From NCBI GenBank assembly GCA_030247855.1, contig JAPDRN010000084.1, positions 1-64,000 of the forward strand: a stretch of 64,000 nt of DNA. The letters are read 5' to 3'. Made by a program: the position numbers and the translations under genes. Of this stretch, positions 33,401-41,079 are shown piece by piece (the stretch's first letter is position 1; each line of letters begins with the position of its first letter). A model generated the notes under the pieces. The model saw nothing but the letters and a program-made list of their open reading frames with translations, made no database searches and had not been told where the DNA came from. The stretch is from Knufia peltigerae (Eukaryota; Ascomycota; Eurotiomycetes; Chaetothyriales; Trichomeriaceae).

Positions 33401-34016
33401 CCGCGATCCAGGTGTTGTCAATGTCGCGCAGCAGGGCGGCGCTGACCCCGTACAGCACGAAGTAACCGACCACGCCGATGTACACCCACAGGATCGAACG
33501 GGTGGTTACCGCCAGCAGCGACAGCAGTGCCGTGGTGAACAGCAGGTTGGGAATGACCACCACCGCGAAGGTCCAGGCGTAGCCGGCCCAGCTGGTGGGT
33601 CCCAGGCGCTCGGTATCGACCCAGGGCATGAACTGCGCCACCAGTATGCCAACGGCGATCAGCACGTATACCAGCAGGCCCGACACCAGCGCCGCACCGA
33701 TGCGCCCGGCCAGATAGTGACGGCGTTTGATCGGGCTGGCGAAGATCAGTTCGGCCGTGCCCAGTTCGAAGTCACGCAGCAGCGCGTTGCTGACAAACAG
33801 GGTGGACACCAGCATGCCAAGCAGGGTGAAGATGCCCAGCATCGAGGCGACGACGGTGGGTGCATTGCTGTGCACGTTGCCGCTGCCGCCCCCGATCTGC
33901 ACCGCATCGCTGGACGCGGCGCCGAAGGCGAGCAGAGCGAACAGACCGGCAAACAGCCACAGCAGCGGGGAACGCAGCTGCTCGCGCAGCTCGAACCGGA
34001 AGAAGTCGAGGGTCAT
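30432..34016 (-). CDS. ABC transporter permease fused to M1-family aminopeptidase
   Basis: This 1194-residue protein has an N-terminal half with two sets of about six transmembrane helices (about 1-270 and 320-600), as in ABC-2 type permeases (FRFELREQLRSPLLWLFAGLFAL). Its C-terminal half is an M1 zinc aminopeptidase-like domain. The zinc motif is HEVAH (934-938), followed by a Glu about 20 residues later in LSESLSQY. The M1 domain should face the periplasm. It shares an operon with the ABC ATPase, whose stop lies 12 bp upstream. Fusions of this kind are known across Proteobacteria and Bacteroidetes, but the cargo is unknown. The Glu is one residue later than in classical M1 enzymes (18-residue spacing), a minor variation in this subfamily. 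Confidence 0.9.
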   Translation of the reverse strand: MTLDFFRFELREQLRSPLLWLFAGLFALLAFGAASSDAVQIGGGSGNVHSNAPTVVASMLGIFTLLGMLVSTLFVSNALLRDFELGTAELIFASPIKRRHYLAGRIGAALVSGLLVYVLIAVGILVAQFMPWVDTERLGPTSWAGYAWTFAVVVIPNLLFTTALLSLLAVTTRSILWVYIGVVGYFVLYGVSAALLRDIDNTWIAVLTEPLGMRALSRTIRYWSTEERNSGIPELAGYLLANRALWLTVAAALFAATFALFRTERSGSGRRRWGRGQAAASADPAPLRPATTTLPRVTPEFSAGTAWRQFLRQVRFDTRGVLRSVPFIVLLVLGLANFLPSALFRQTLYGTSIWPVTSQMIMALQGAFSWLLIIIVLFFAGELVWKERGARINEVNDAMPVPNWVPLLAKFVALVAVIACFQAAGALAAMAVQLAKGYTHLEPLLYLRSLALDSVVYVLMGGLALVLQVLTNNKFFGYALLIVVMIGQGVLGMLDYTQNIYNFGSWPIAPYSDMNGYGHFLSGQLAFQGYWALFLLALMCLASAFWVRGVSQGLRQRLALAGRRLRGPTGAMAALAAVAFIAVGGWLYWSTNIRNDFLSPDQQLDLQARYERELSKYRNLPQPRIIAVDNRVDLHPETQSMVIDANWTIRNTHAAPIQEVHVATADDKQLMAVDLGGQTLSMHDADLGYRIYRLATPLQPGEERRIHFRLVQQPHGITADQAPSNIVDNGSFFNSRVLPSFGYNEGVEISDRNERRKRDLGEPRRMHKLEDEAARANNYVTNDADWLDFRSTICTAPDQVALAPGYLQHETTADGRRCFSYAMDRPMLNFYAYLSARWEVRRASYKDIPIEVYFDPAHGYNVDRMIDAVQKSLAYYEANFTPYQHRQVRIIEFPGYQRFAQSFANTIPYSESIGFIADLRDPDKVDYVFYVTAHEVAHQWWAHQVIGANVQGATVLSESLSQYSALMVMEQEYGRQHMRQFLKRELDGYLSGRGGEAIEELPLERVENQQYIHYQKGSLVFYRLREEIGEEALNRALKRFLQDKGYQQPPYTTSRELLAYIRAETPAGRQQLVTDLFEKMSFYDNRVLAVSARKRADGRYDVTLDLHASKQYADGKGKETAGTMDDWVEIGVFANGASGKERDQKVLYLQRHHITTAEPKITVTVDARPDEAGFDPYNKLIDRVSEDNRRKVTM

Positions 34017-34028
34017 GGTGTACTCCGC

Positions 34029-34928
34029 TCAGGCTGCACGGGCACGCGCCTGCAGGCGCAGGCGCTGGAAATACACATCCTCGAGATCGGGTGCGACCGG
34101 CGCGAAGCCATCGCCCGGGTCGCTGGCGCTGTGCACGTGGATCACCGGACGGCCCCCCACCAGGCGCGAGGACAGCACCGTGTAGCGCGCCTCATGGTCA
34201 GCCAGTTCCGACGGATCCACCTGCTTGCGCCAGACCTGCTGCTGCAGCGCCTCGATCGCATCGGTGGGGCGGCCGGTCAGCAGCACCTGACCCTTGTTCA
34301 TGATCGCCATGGTCGGGCACAGGTCGGTCACGTCCTCGACGATGTGGGTGGAGAGGATCACCGCCACGTTCTCGCCGATGGCCGCCAACAGGTTGAGGAA
34401 GCGGTTGCGTTCTTCCGGGTCGAGCCCGGCGGTGGGCTCGTCGACGATCACCAGGCGCGGGTCGCCCAGCAGCGCCTGGGCGATGCCGAAGCGCTGGCGC
34501 ATGCCCCCGGAGTAGGTGCCCAGCTTGCGCTTGCGTGCATCCCACAGGTTCACCTGCTGCAGCAGGCCATCGACCACTTCGCGACGCGGGCCACGCTGGG
34601 TCAGGCCCTTCAGCACGGCAAAGTGCTCCAGCAGGTCCAGCGCGCTGACTTTCGGGTACACCCCGAAGTCCTGTGGCAGGTAGCCCAGGCGGCGGCGCAC
34701 GGCGTCCTTGTCGCGCAGTACGTCGATCGGTGATTCACCCGGAATGCTCAGGGTGGCACTGCCACTGTCAGCCTCCTGCAGGGTGGCCAGGGTGCGCATC
34801 AGCGAGGATTTCCCCGCGCCGTTCGGGCCGAGCAGGCCGAACATGCCGCGGGGAATATCCAGGGTGACCCCGTTCAACGCGTGCACGCCGTTGGCGTACG
34901 TCTTGGACAGCGAATCGATCTTCAGCAT
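34029..34928 (-). CDS. ABC transporter ATP-binding protein
   Basis: This 299-residue ABC ATPase has Walker A GLLGPNGAGKSS, signature YSGGMRQRFGIAQALL and Walker B LVIVDEPTAGLDP. ILSTHIVEDVTDLCPT contains the switch His. The last 80 residues form the C-terminal extension common to ABC-2 exporters. It pairs with the permease/M1 fusion directly downstream and supplies ATP hydrolysis for it. Confidence 0.93.
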   Translation of the reverse strand: MLKIDSLSKTYANGVHALNGVTLDIPRGMFGLLGPNGAGKSSLMRTLATLQEADSGSATLSIPGESPIDVLRDKDAVRRRLGYLPQDFGVYPKVSALDLLEHFAVLKGLTQRGPRREVVDGLLQQVNLWDARKRKLGTYSGGMRQRFGIAQALLGDPRLVIVDEPTAGLDPEERNRFLNLLAAIGENVAVILSTHIVEDVTDLCPTMAIMNKGQVLLTGRPTDAIEALQQQVWRKQVDPSELADHEARYTVLSSRLVGGRPVIHVHSASDPGDGFAPVAPDLEDVYFQRLRLQARARAA

Positions 34929-35000
34929 GCGACGTACACCTTTCCGTGTGTTGATCTGCTGTTTATCGCGCTGAACGGCGGCGGCGTCATGCCCCTTTGG

Positions 35001-35465
35001 TCATGGTGCCTTTGGCCAGCGGTCCAGCTGCCAGCACCGCAGCACACCGTCCTCGGCATCCACGCGCTGGCCGACCGTGCAGAAACCGTTCCGGCGCAGC
35101 ACCGCCTGCGAGGGCAGGTTGTCCACCGCCGTTTCGGCCGTCAGCACGTGTATGCGTGGCTGCGTCCACGCCCATTGCACGAACTCGGCCAGTGCGGCGC
35201 CGGCCAGGCCTCGTCCCTGGTGGGCTGGAGCGATGCCATAGCCAAGGGTGAGAACACCGGCCTGCGGCGCGCGGGTCAGGGACAGCAGGCCCACCGTGCG
35301 TGCCGCCTCGACGATCCGCCACGCGGCCGGAGAAAACTGCGGCTCGATGGAGGCGGTGAGGTCGGCCAGCATGGCGATCACTTCGGGTGGGGCGACAGCG
35401 TCTTCAGCGGTATCGGTGCAGGACAGCAGAGCGCGCACGTCGTGTGCGGACGCAGGAATGAGCAT
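35001..35465 (-). CDS. GNAT-family N-acetyltransferase
   Basis: This 154-residue RimJ/RimL-type GNAT protein has GYGIAPAHQGRGLAGAALAEFVQWAW as the acetyl-CoA motif, then RIHVLTAETAVDNLPSQAVLRRNGF, the classic N-S-x-x-x-L-x-x-x-G-F ending. The substrate is unknown. It lies 72 bp upstream of the ABC ATPase in the same direction and may be transcribed with it. Confidence 0.85.
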   Translation of the reverse strand: MLIPASAHDVRALLSCTDTAEDAVAPPEVIAMLADLTASIEPQFSPAAWRIVEAARTVGLLSLTRAPQAGVLTLGYGIAPAHQGRGLAGAALAEFVQWAWTQPRIHVLTAETAVDNLPSQAVLRRNGFCTVGQRVDAEDGVLRCWQLDRWPKAP

Positions 35466-35529
35466 GGGAACCTCGACAGGGAGTTGCCCGGATGGGCATT
35501 GCCGGTGCGAGGGCAGGGCAGCGTGAGCC

Positions 35530-35598
35530 TCAGCCCAGGTGCAACTCGCCGTTCGCCGCCGTCACCGGTGCGGTGTGGGAACTGCTGGCGGAGGACAA
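35530..35598 (-). CDS. Possible 22-codon small ORF with strong ribosome site
   Basis: On the minus strand AGGAG (35606-35610) is followed after 7 nt by TTG, opening a 22-codon frame (MSSASSSHTAPVTAANGELH...) ending TGA at 35530. It lies in the 315-bp gap between the divergent GNAT (35001-35465) and KaiC-like genes, 64 bp upstream of the GNAT start. The ribosome site is better than those of many real genes here, but length and composition give little support. It could be a leader peptide. The rest of the gap shows no clear feature. Confidence 0.25.
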   Translation of the reverse strand: MSSASSSHTAPVTAANGELHLG

Positions 35599-35780
35599 AG
35601 GCCTTCTCCTGGCGGGAGGGAGTGCTGCGCGGAGCGCGCGCTCCTAGCGTACCTGCGGATCGCCGGTGCGTTGAAGCCAGAGGCTGTGAAATGTTCCTGA
35701 ATGCGCTGGTATCGGTGCGCTGGATCACACAATGCGTCGACAGGTGCGCCGATACGCTCTGCCCCTCATACAGCAAGTCA

Positions 35781-37277
35781 ATGCGAGCGCGCATGCGGAT
35801 CACAACGGGAATTGAAGGGTTGGACGGCATTCTTGGCGGCGGGTTCCCGCAGGCCCGGGTGTACCTGCTGGAAGGGCCGCCAGGCTCCGGCAAGACCACG
35901 CTGTCCCTGCAGTTCCTGCTGGAAGGCCTGCAACGCGGCGAGCGCTGCCTGTACATCACCCTGTCCGAGACCGCCGAAGAACTGAGGGAAGTAGCGTCGG
36001 CCCACGGCTGGTCGCTGGATGGACTGCACCTGTTCGAGCTGGGCTCGGCCGAGGGGGCGATGGGCAATGGCCGCCTGCAGTCGGTGCTGCACTCGTGGGA
36101 AATGGAGCTTGACGAGACGGTCAACCTGATCATGTCCAAGGTGGACAGCATCGGGCCGACCCGGGTGGTGTTCGATTCGCTGTCGGAGCTGCGCCTGCTG
36201 GCGCAGGATTCGCTGCGCTATCGTCGCCAGATCCTCGCGCTCAAGCAGTTCTTCGCGCCCAAGAGTGCGACGGTCATTCTGGTGGATGACCTGACGTCCA
36301 CCGGCGATGAACGCGATGGCCAACTGCACAGCCTGTGCCACGGCGTGCTGTCGCTGGAACGTCTCACCCTGGACTTCGGCCCCGCGCGCCGCCGGATGCA
36401 GGTGCAGAAACTGCGTGGCGTCGATTTCGTCGCCGGTTACCATGACATGGTGATCCGTCGTGGTGGGGTGCAGATTTTCCCGCGCCTGATTGCCTCCGAG
36501 CATCACGGCCGGTTCGTGGGAGCACCCATCAGCAGTGGGGTGGACGAGATCGACCGGCTGCTGGGCGGTGGTCCGCTGCGCGGTACCTCCACGCTGTTGA
36601 CCGGCCCGGCCGGCAGCGGCAAGACCAACGTGGCGCTGCAGTACGTGTGGGCCGCCTGCGAGCGCGGTGAGCGCAGCTGCATCTTCGAGTTCGACGAGCG
36701 CGTGGGTACGCTGCTGGCACGCGCTTCGGCGCTGGATATCGATCTGGACAAGCATCTGCGCTCCGGCATGCTGGAGATCCTGCAGATCGACCCGGCCGAA
36801 GTGTCACCCGGGGAGTTCTCCTGGAACCTGCGTAAGTCCGTAGAGGAGCGCAACTGCCGTGTGCTGGTGATCGACAGCCTCAACGGCTACGTCACCGCCA
36901 TGCCGCAGGAGAAACAGTTGATGCTGCAGCTGCACGAGATGCTGTCCTACCTGAACCAGAAGGGCGTGGCGACCTTCATGATCAACCCGCAGCACGGTCT
37001 GGTCGGCACCATGTCCACCGGCAGCCTCAACGTGTCCTACATCGCCGATGCGGTGGTGCTGTTCCGCTTCTTCGAAGCCAAGGGACGCATCCGCAAGGCG
37101 ATCTCGGTGATCAAGAACCGCGGCGGTGCGCACGAAGACACCATCCGCGAACTGAAGATCGATGGGCGGGGTATCACGGTCAGCGCCGCGCTGGCCGATT
37201 TCCAGGGCATCCTTACCGGTACGCCCGAATTCGTCGGCGACAGCGCGGCGCTGCTGGGCCAGTCCAATGTCCGATAG
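35781..37277 (+). CDS. KaiC-like double RecA-domain ATPase
   Basis: This 498-residue protein has two RecA-like KaiC domains in tandem. Domain 1 has Walker A GPPGSGKTT (32-40) and Walker B VVFDSLS. Domain 2 has Walker A GPAGSGKTN (about 275-283) and Walker B VLVIDSLN. The catalytic Glu pair of KaiC is only partly kept: SE (TLSETAEEL) in domain 1 and DE (EFDERVG) in domain 2. At the KaiC phosphorylation site, the Ser-Thr pair aligns with Ser-Tyr (LNVSYIADAVVLF). Such non-cyanobacterial KaiC proteins occur next to signalling kinases, often in stress responses. No KaiA or KaiB is present. The gene overlaps the hybrid kinase by 11 bp. The start (35781 or 35793) is uncertain because no strong ribosome site is visible. 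Confidence 0.88.
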   Translation: MRARMRITTGIEGLDGILGGGFPQARVYLLEGPPGSGKTTLSLQFLLEGLQRGERCLYITLSETAEELREVASAHGWSLDGLHLFELGSAEGAMGNGRLQSVLHSWEMELDETVNLIMSKVDSIGPTRVVFDSLSELRLLAQDSLRYRRQILALKQFFAPKSATVILVDDLTSTGDERDGQLHSLCHGVLSLERLTLDFGPARRRMQVQKLRGVDFVAGYHDMVIRRGGVQIFPRLIASEHHGRFVGAPISSGVDEIDRLLGGGPLRGTSTLLTGPAGSGKTNVALQYVWAACERGERSCIFEFDERVGTLLARASALDIDLDKHLRSGMLEILQIDPAEVSPGEFSWNLRKSVEERNCRVLVIDSLNGYVTAMPQEKQLMLQLHEMLSYLNQKGVATFMINPQHGLVGTMSTGSLNVSYIADAVVLFRFFEAKGRIRKAISVIKNRGGAHEDTIRELKIDGRGITVSAALADFQGILTGTPEFVGDSAALLGQSNVR

Positions 37278-39321
37278 CGATGATGGCGGCACGGTTGTCC
37301 GAATCGTTGCCCCCTTCGGCCGCGATGCAGACAGCATCGCGTCGGTACTGGCCAGTGCGGGTCTGACAACACGCATCGCGCCCGCGCTGGAGGTATTGGC
37401 CAGCCAGCTCGATGACCGCACCGGGCTGGTGGTGGTGACCCAGGAAGCGGTGGCGCGCGACAGCGAAGTACTGCTGCAGGTGCTGCAGCAGCAGCCCACC
37501 TGGTCGGACATTCCGTTCATCCTGCTGCGCTCGGCGCGCTCCTATCGGCGTTCTACCCGCGAACCGTTGTTGCCCTGCTCGATCAACGTGGTGGAAATGG
37601 ACCGGCCATTGGGCAGCATGTCGCTGCTCAGCGCTGTGCAGGGTGCGCTGCGTGCACGCGCGAAGCAGTTCGTGGTGCGCGACCAGGTCACCGCCTTGGC
37701 CGATGGCCGTGCGGCGCTGGCGCGTAGCGAGTCCGAGCTGCGATTGATCGCCGATGCGATGCCGGTGCTGATCGCATTCGTGGACCGCGCGCTGTGCTTC
37801 CGCTTCGCCAACAGGGCCTACGAAAGCTGGTTCGAACTGGCCACCGGCGAGGTCATCGGCAGGCAAGTGCGCGAGGTCATCGGCGAGACGATGTGGCAGC
37901 AGCATCGGCCGGCGATGGAAGCCGCATTGGCCGGGCGTGACGGCGTGTTCGAGATCGTCTGGCCACATCACGTGTACGGGCGCCGGGACTGCGAAGTGCG
38001 TTACTCGCCGCGCCGGAATGCCGAGGGTCGCGTCGACGGCTTCCACGTGTTCGTCACCGATATCACCGCTGCCAAGCTGGCGCTTGCCAGCAGCCAACAG
38101 CACGCGCACGCGCTGGAGGCGATGGTGGCCGAGCGTACCCGTGAACTGGAAGCACAGATGGCGGCGCGCGAGGCCAGCGACGCTGCACTGCGGCAGTCGC
38201 AGAAGATGGAAGCGATCGGCCAGTTGACCGGCGGCATCGCCCACGATTTCAACAACATGCTGACCGGCATCCTGTCTGCGCTGGATATCGTCCGGCTGCG
38301 CCTGGACATGGGCCGGGTCGACGACCTCGAGCGTTTCCTTGACACCGCCACGGCCTCGGCCCAGCGTGCCGCGGCACTGACCCAGCGCCTGCTGGCGTTC
38401 TCCCGACGGCAGTCGCTGGATGCGCGTCCGGTGGAGCTCAACACGCTGCTGGTTTCGGTGCAGCACTTGCTGCACAGCACCTTGGGCGAAGCGGTGCGCA
38501 TCCGCGCCGAACCCTCACCGCTGCCCTTGCACGCCACGCTGGATGCCAACCAGTTCGAGAGCGCGCTGCTGAACCTGGCCATCAATGCGCGAGATGCGAT
38601 GCCGCACGGTGGTGATCTGACCCTGCGCGCATCGGCGGTGAGCGTACGCGAGGGTCAGTACACGGCCGTGCCCGCTGGCGACTACGCGATGGTGGCGGTG
38701 GCCGATACCGGTGCCGGCATGGCGCCGGAAGTGGTCGAGCGCGCGTTTGAGCCCTTTTTCACCACCAAACCCATCGGCAAGGGCACGGGCCTGGGAATGT
38801 CGATGGTGTACGGCTTCATGCAGCAGTCCGGTGGCCACATCGCCATCCAGTCCAATCTGGGCCAGGGCACGACCGTGCTGTTGTTCATTCCGTTGTCGGA
38901 AGCCGTGGTGGAGGACGAGCCTGCAGCCTCGCAGCCGATACGGCGGGGTGCCGGCCAGTCCATCCTGGTGGTGGAGGACGACGAGCAGGTACGCATGCTG
39001 GTGACGGTGGTGCTGGAGGACCTGGGGTATCACGCCCAGGTGGTGGGCGACGCCGATGCAGCCATCCCGATCCTGGCCTCGGCGCAGAACATCGACCTGC
39101 TGGTCACTGATGTCGGACTGCCGGGGCTCAACGGCCGCCAGCTGGCGGAAATCGCGCGGCAATCGCGGCCAGCGCTGCCGATCCTGTTCATGACCGGCTA
39201 CGCGGAAAAGGCGCAGGAGCGCGCGGCCTTCCTTGATGAGGGCATGGCGATGATCGCCAAGCCGTTCCTGCTGGATGAGTTCAGCATGGCGGTACGCACG
39301 GCCATGCCGGGCGGCGCGTAG
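37267..39321 (+). CDS. PAS-containing hybrid sensor histidine kinase / response regulator
   Basis: This 684-residue protein has, in order: an N-terminal receiver-like domain (1-130) lacking the phospho-acceptor Asp at the expected strand end (LVVVTQEAV); a PAS domain (about 155-275); a coiled coil; HisKA with His326 in IAHDFNN; and HATPase_c with N box NLAINARDAM, G1 VADTGAGM and G2 GKGTGLGMSM. A C-terminal receiver has phospho-acceptor Asp615 (LVTDVGLPG). There is no transmembrane segment, so it is cytosolic. Its start lies inside the KaiC-like gene, so the two are translationally coupled; the pseudo-receiver or PAS domain may read KaiC state. That link is inference. Confidence 0.9.
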   Translation: MSDSDDGGTVVRIVAPFGRDADSIASVLASAGLTTRIAPALEVLASQLDDRTGLVVVTQEAVARDSEVLLQVLQQQPTWSDIPFILLRSARSYRRSTREPLLPCSINVVEMDRPLGSMSLLSAVQGALRARAKQFVVRDQVTALADGRAALARSESELRLIADAMPVLIAFVDRALCFRFANRAYESWFELATGEVIGRQVREVIGETMWQQHRPAMEAALAGRDGVFEIVWPHHVYGRRDCEVRYSPRRNAEGRVDGFHVFVTDITAAKLALASSQQHAHALEAMVAERTRELEAQMAAREASDAALRQSQKMEAIGQLTGGIAHDFNNMLTGILSALDIVRLRLDMGRVDDLERFLDTATASAQRAAALTQRLLAFSRRQSLDARPVELNTLLVSVQHLLHSTLGEAVRIRAEPSPLPLHATLDANQFESALLNLAINARDAMPHGGDLTLRASAVSVREGQYTAVPAGDYAMVAVADTGAGMAPEVVERAFEPFFTTKPIGKGTGLGMSMVYGFMQQSGGHIAIQSNLGQGTTVLLFIPLSEAVVEDEPAASQPIRRGAGQSILVVEDDEQVRMLVTVVLEDLGYHAQVVGDADAAIPILASAQNIDLLVTDVGLPGLNGRQLAEIARQSRPALPILFMTGYAEKAQERAAFLDEGMAMIAKPFLLDEFSMAVRTAMPGGA

Positions 39322-39346
39322 CGGGGGCGGTGGAGACGAGCCGGTA

Positions 39347-40378
39347 CTACGCGCGCAGCGACGACTCGCGTACCACCAGCTTCACCGGAATGCTCTGGCC
39401 TTCCACCGGCTGCCGGCCGATCAGCGCCAGCAGCTTCTCCACCAGCAGCTGGCCGGCCTGCTTGGTGTCCTGCTGCACGGTGGTCAGCGGCGGCGACACC
39501 GAGGCTGCCAGCGGGATGTCGTCGAAGCCGGTCACCGCCACGTCCTGTGGCACCCGCAGGCCCTGCTCGCGCAGGGCGCGCACCGCGCCGATGGCAATCA
39601 GGTCGCTGGCCGCGCATACCGCATCGATGGAACGGTCCTGGGCCAGCAGCGCCAGGCAGGCCTCATGCCCGGATGCCTCGGTGGTGATCGCATCGTGCTG
39701 CAGCGCCGGATCGGCGGCCAGGTCGTGCGCACGCAGGGCTTCGACGTGGCCACGATAGCGCTCCTCGAATTCCGGGTAATGGCTGGAGGCATGGCCGAGG
39801 AAGGCGATGCGGCGGCAGCCCTGTTGCAGCAGGTGGACGGTGATGTCATGCCCGCCCTGGAAATTGTCGCTGCCGATCGACACCCCCGGCTGGCCGGGCA
39901 GGGCCGCGCCCCAGCGCACGAAGTGGGTGCCCTGTTCCACCAGCCGCTGCAGGCGGTCACGCGATTCGTGGTAGTCGCCATAGCCGAGCAGGATGATGCC
40001 GTCGGCCTTGTTGCTGTCTTCGTAGTCGGCCTGCCAGTCGGTGGACAACTGCTGGAAGGACACCAGCAGGTCCTGCCCGTGCAACGCACAGGCGCGGGTG
40101 ATCGACCCCAGCATCGAGTGGAAGAAGGGGTTGATCAGCGAGTCGTCATTGGTCGGGTCCTCGAAGAACAGCAGGGCCAGGGTGCCGGCGTTGCGCAGGC
40201 GCAGGCTGGAGGCGTTCTTGTCGACCTTGTAGTTCAGCTCGCGGGCGATGCGCAGGATGCGCTCGCGGGTCTCGGCATTGACCATCGGGCTGCCGCGCAG
40301 GGCCCGCGACACCGTGGGCTGGGAGACCCCGGCCAGGTGGGCGATGTCCAGGGAGGTGGCTTTGCCTTTGATGGTCAT
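39347..40378 (-). CDS. LacI-family transcriptional regulator
   Basis: This 343-residue LacI-type repressor has HTH and hinge (TSLDIAHLAGVSQPTVSRAL, then RILRIARELNYKVDKNASSLR). A periplasmic-binding-protein-like effector domain ends FDDIPLAASVSPPLTTVQQD. Its immediate neighbours are not sugar genes, so its target is not obvious. The maltodextrin regulon at 16-29 kb has three identical LacI-type operators but no regulator inside it, and this gene, about 10 kb away, is a candidate. Neither its own promoter nor the flanking region contains that operator, so the link is weak. Confidence 0.9.
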   Translation of the reverse strand: MTIKGKATSLDIAHLAGVSQPTVSRALRGSPMVNAETRERILRIARELNYKVDKNASSLRLRNAGTLALLFFEDPTNDDSLINPFFHSMLGSITRACALHGQDLLVSFQQLSTDWQADYEDSNKADGIILLGYGDYHESRDRLQRLVEQGTHFVRWGAALPGQPGVSIGSDNFQGGHDITVHLLQQGCRRIAFLGHASSHYPEFEERYRGHVEALRAHDLAADPALQHDAITTEASGHEACLALLAQDRSIDAVCAASDLIAIGAVRALREQGLRVPQDVAVTGFDDIPLAASVSPPLTTVQQDTKQAGQLLVEKLLALIGRQPVEGQSIPVKLVVRESSLRA

Positions 40379-40491
40379 GGGGGCCGGAAGGGGGATGATC
40401 GGGGAATGATGCCATGCGTGGGCGGCGGTGCTGCTGGCCGGCGCTTGGCCCCGGCTGCCACACTGGGTGGCATCACCGTTGGAGCTGCGCT

Positions 40492-40884
40492 GTGACGTAT
40501 CGCCTGTACCCGGTCGCCGACGACTTCGAGGCCCGCATCCGGATCCTGCGAGCTGATGAAGGCGGTCGCCTCAGCCCGCCCAGGAACGGCATCCGCTGGG
40601 ATTTCGCCTACGCCGAGCGATCGGGCGAGCTGGAGCTGTTCATGATCTGGCCCGACTTCGTGCTGCCCAGCGGCGACAGCTGGGCCTGCGATGTGGCGCT
40701 GCCGGTTGGCCAGATACTGCTGGCGAGGATGTCGGTGCTGAATGACACGCTGTGGTTACAGGTCCATCGGCCACGGATCCGGCCTGGCCTGCGCTTCCAC
40801 TGCCATGAGGGGCCGAAGGTGGTCGCGGTGGGGGAGGTCACCCGCATCACCGGCCTGGATCGGGCGCGGCCTGCCGCCGCCTGA
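40492..40884 (+). CDS. Stand-alone protein resembling EF-Tu domain 3
   Basis: This 130-residue protein begins at GTG (40492) after GGAGCTGCGC. Its sequence follows the EF-Tu C-terminal beta-barrel: FEARIRILRADEGGRLSPP with IRWDF after it, mirroring the F-x-x-x-x-IL-x-x-DEGGR-x-x-P...P-x-F segment of EF-Tu. Near the end, LRFHCHEGPKVVAVGEVTRI mirrors LRF-x-x-REGG-x-x-x-x-G-x-V-x-x-x. It lacks the GTPase domain. Similar single-domain proteins are found in proteobacteria without a defined role. It is divergent from the LacI gene at 39347. Confidence 0.6.
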   Translation: MTYRLYPVADDFEARIRILRADEGGRLSPPRNGIRWDFAYAERSGELELFMIWPDFVLPSGDSWACDVALPVGQILLARMSVLNDTLWLQVHRPRIRPGLRFHCHEGPKVVAVGEVTRITGLDRARPAAA

Positions 40885-41079
40885 GCCGCGCCTGCGGGAC
40901 CTTGATCGCGGCTGGATCCGACGCGGATCCAGCGATTTCCCGACGGGGTGGGGCTGGCAGGAATGGTAAGATGACCCGTTCCGATATCCCCCATTCTCAA
41001 CCGTGGGCGGTCCAGCGTATCGGCACCCCGCTGGGTGTGCTATCACTGGAGCAGCCCCGGACAACGGAAGAACCCATCT

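Noticed and set aside
35781..37277. Circadian clock KaiABC
   Set aside because: No KaiA or KaiB is encoded, and the phosphosite and Glu residues are altered, so a true clock is not supported.
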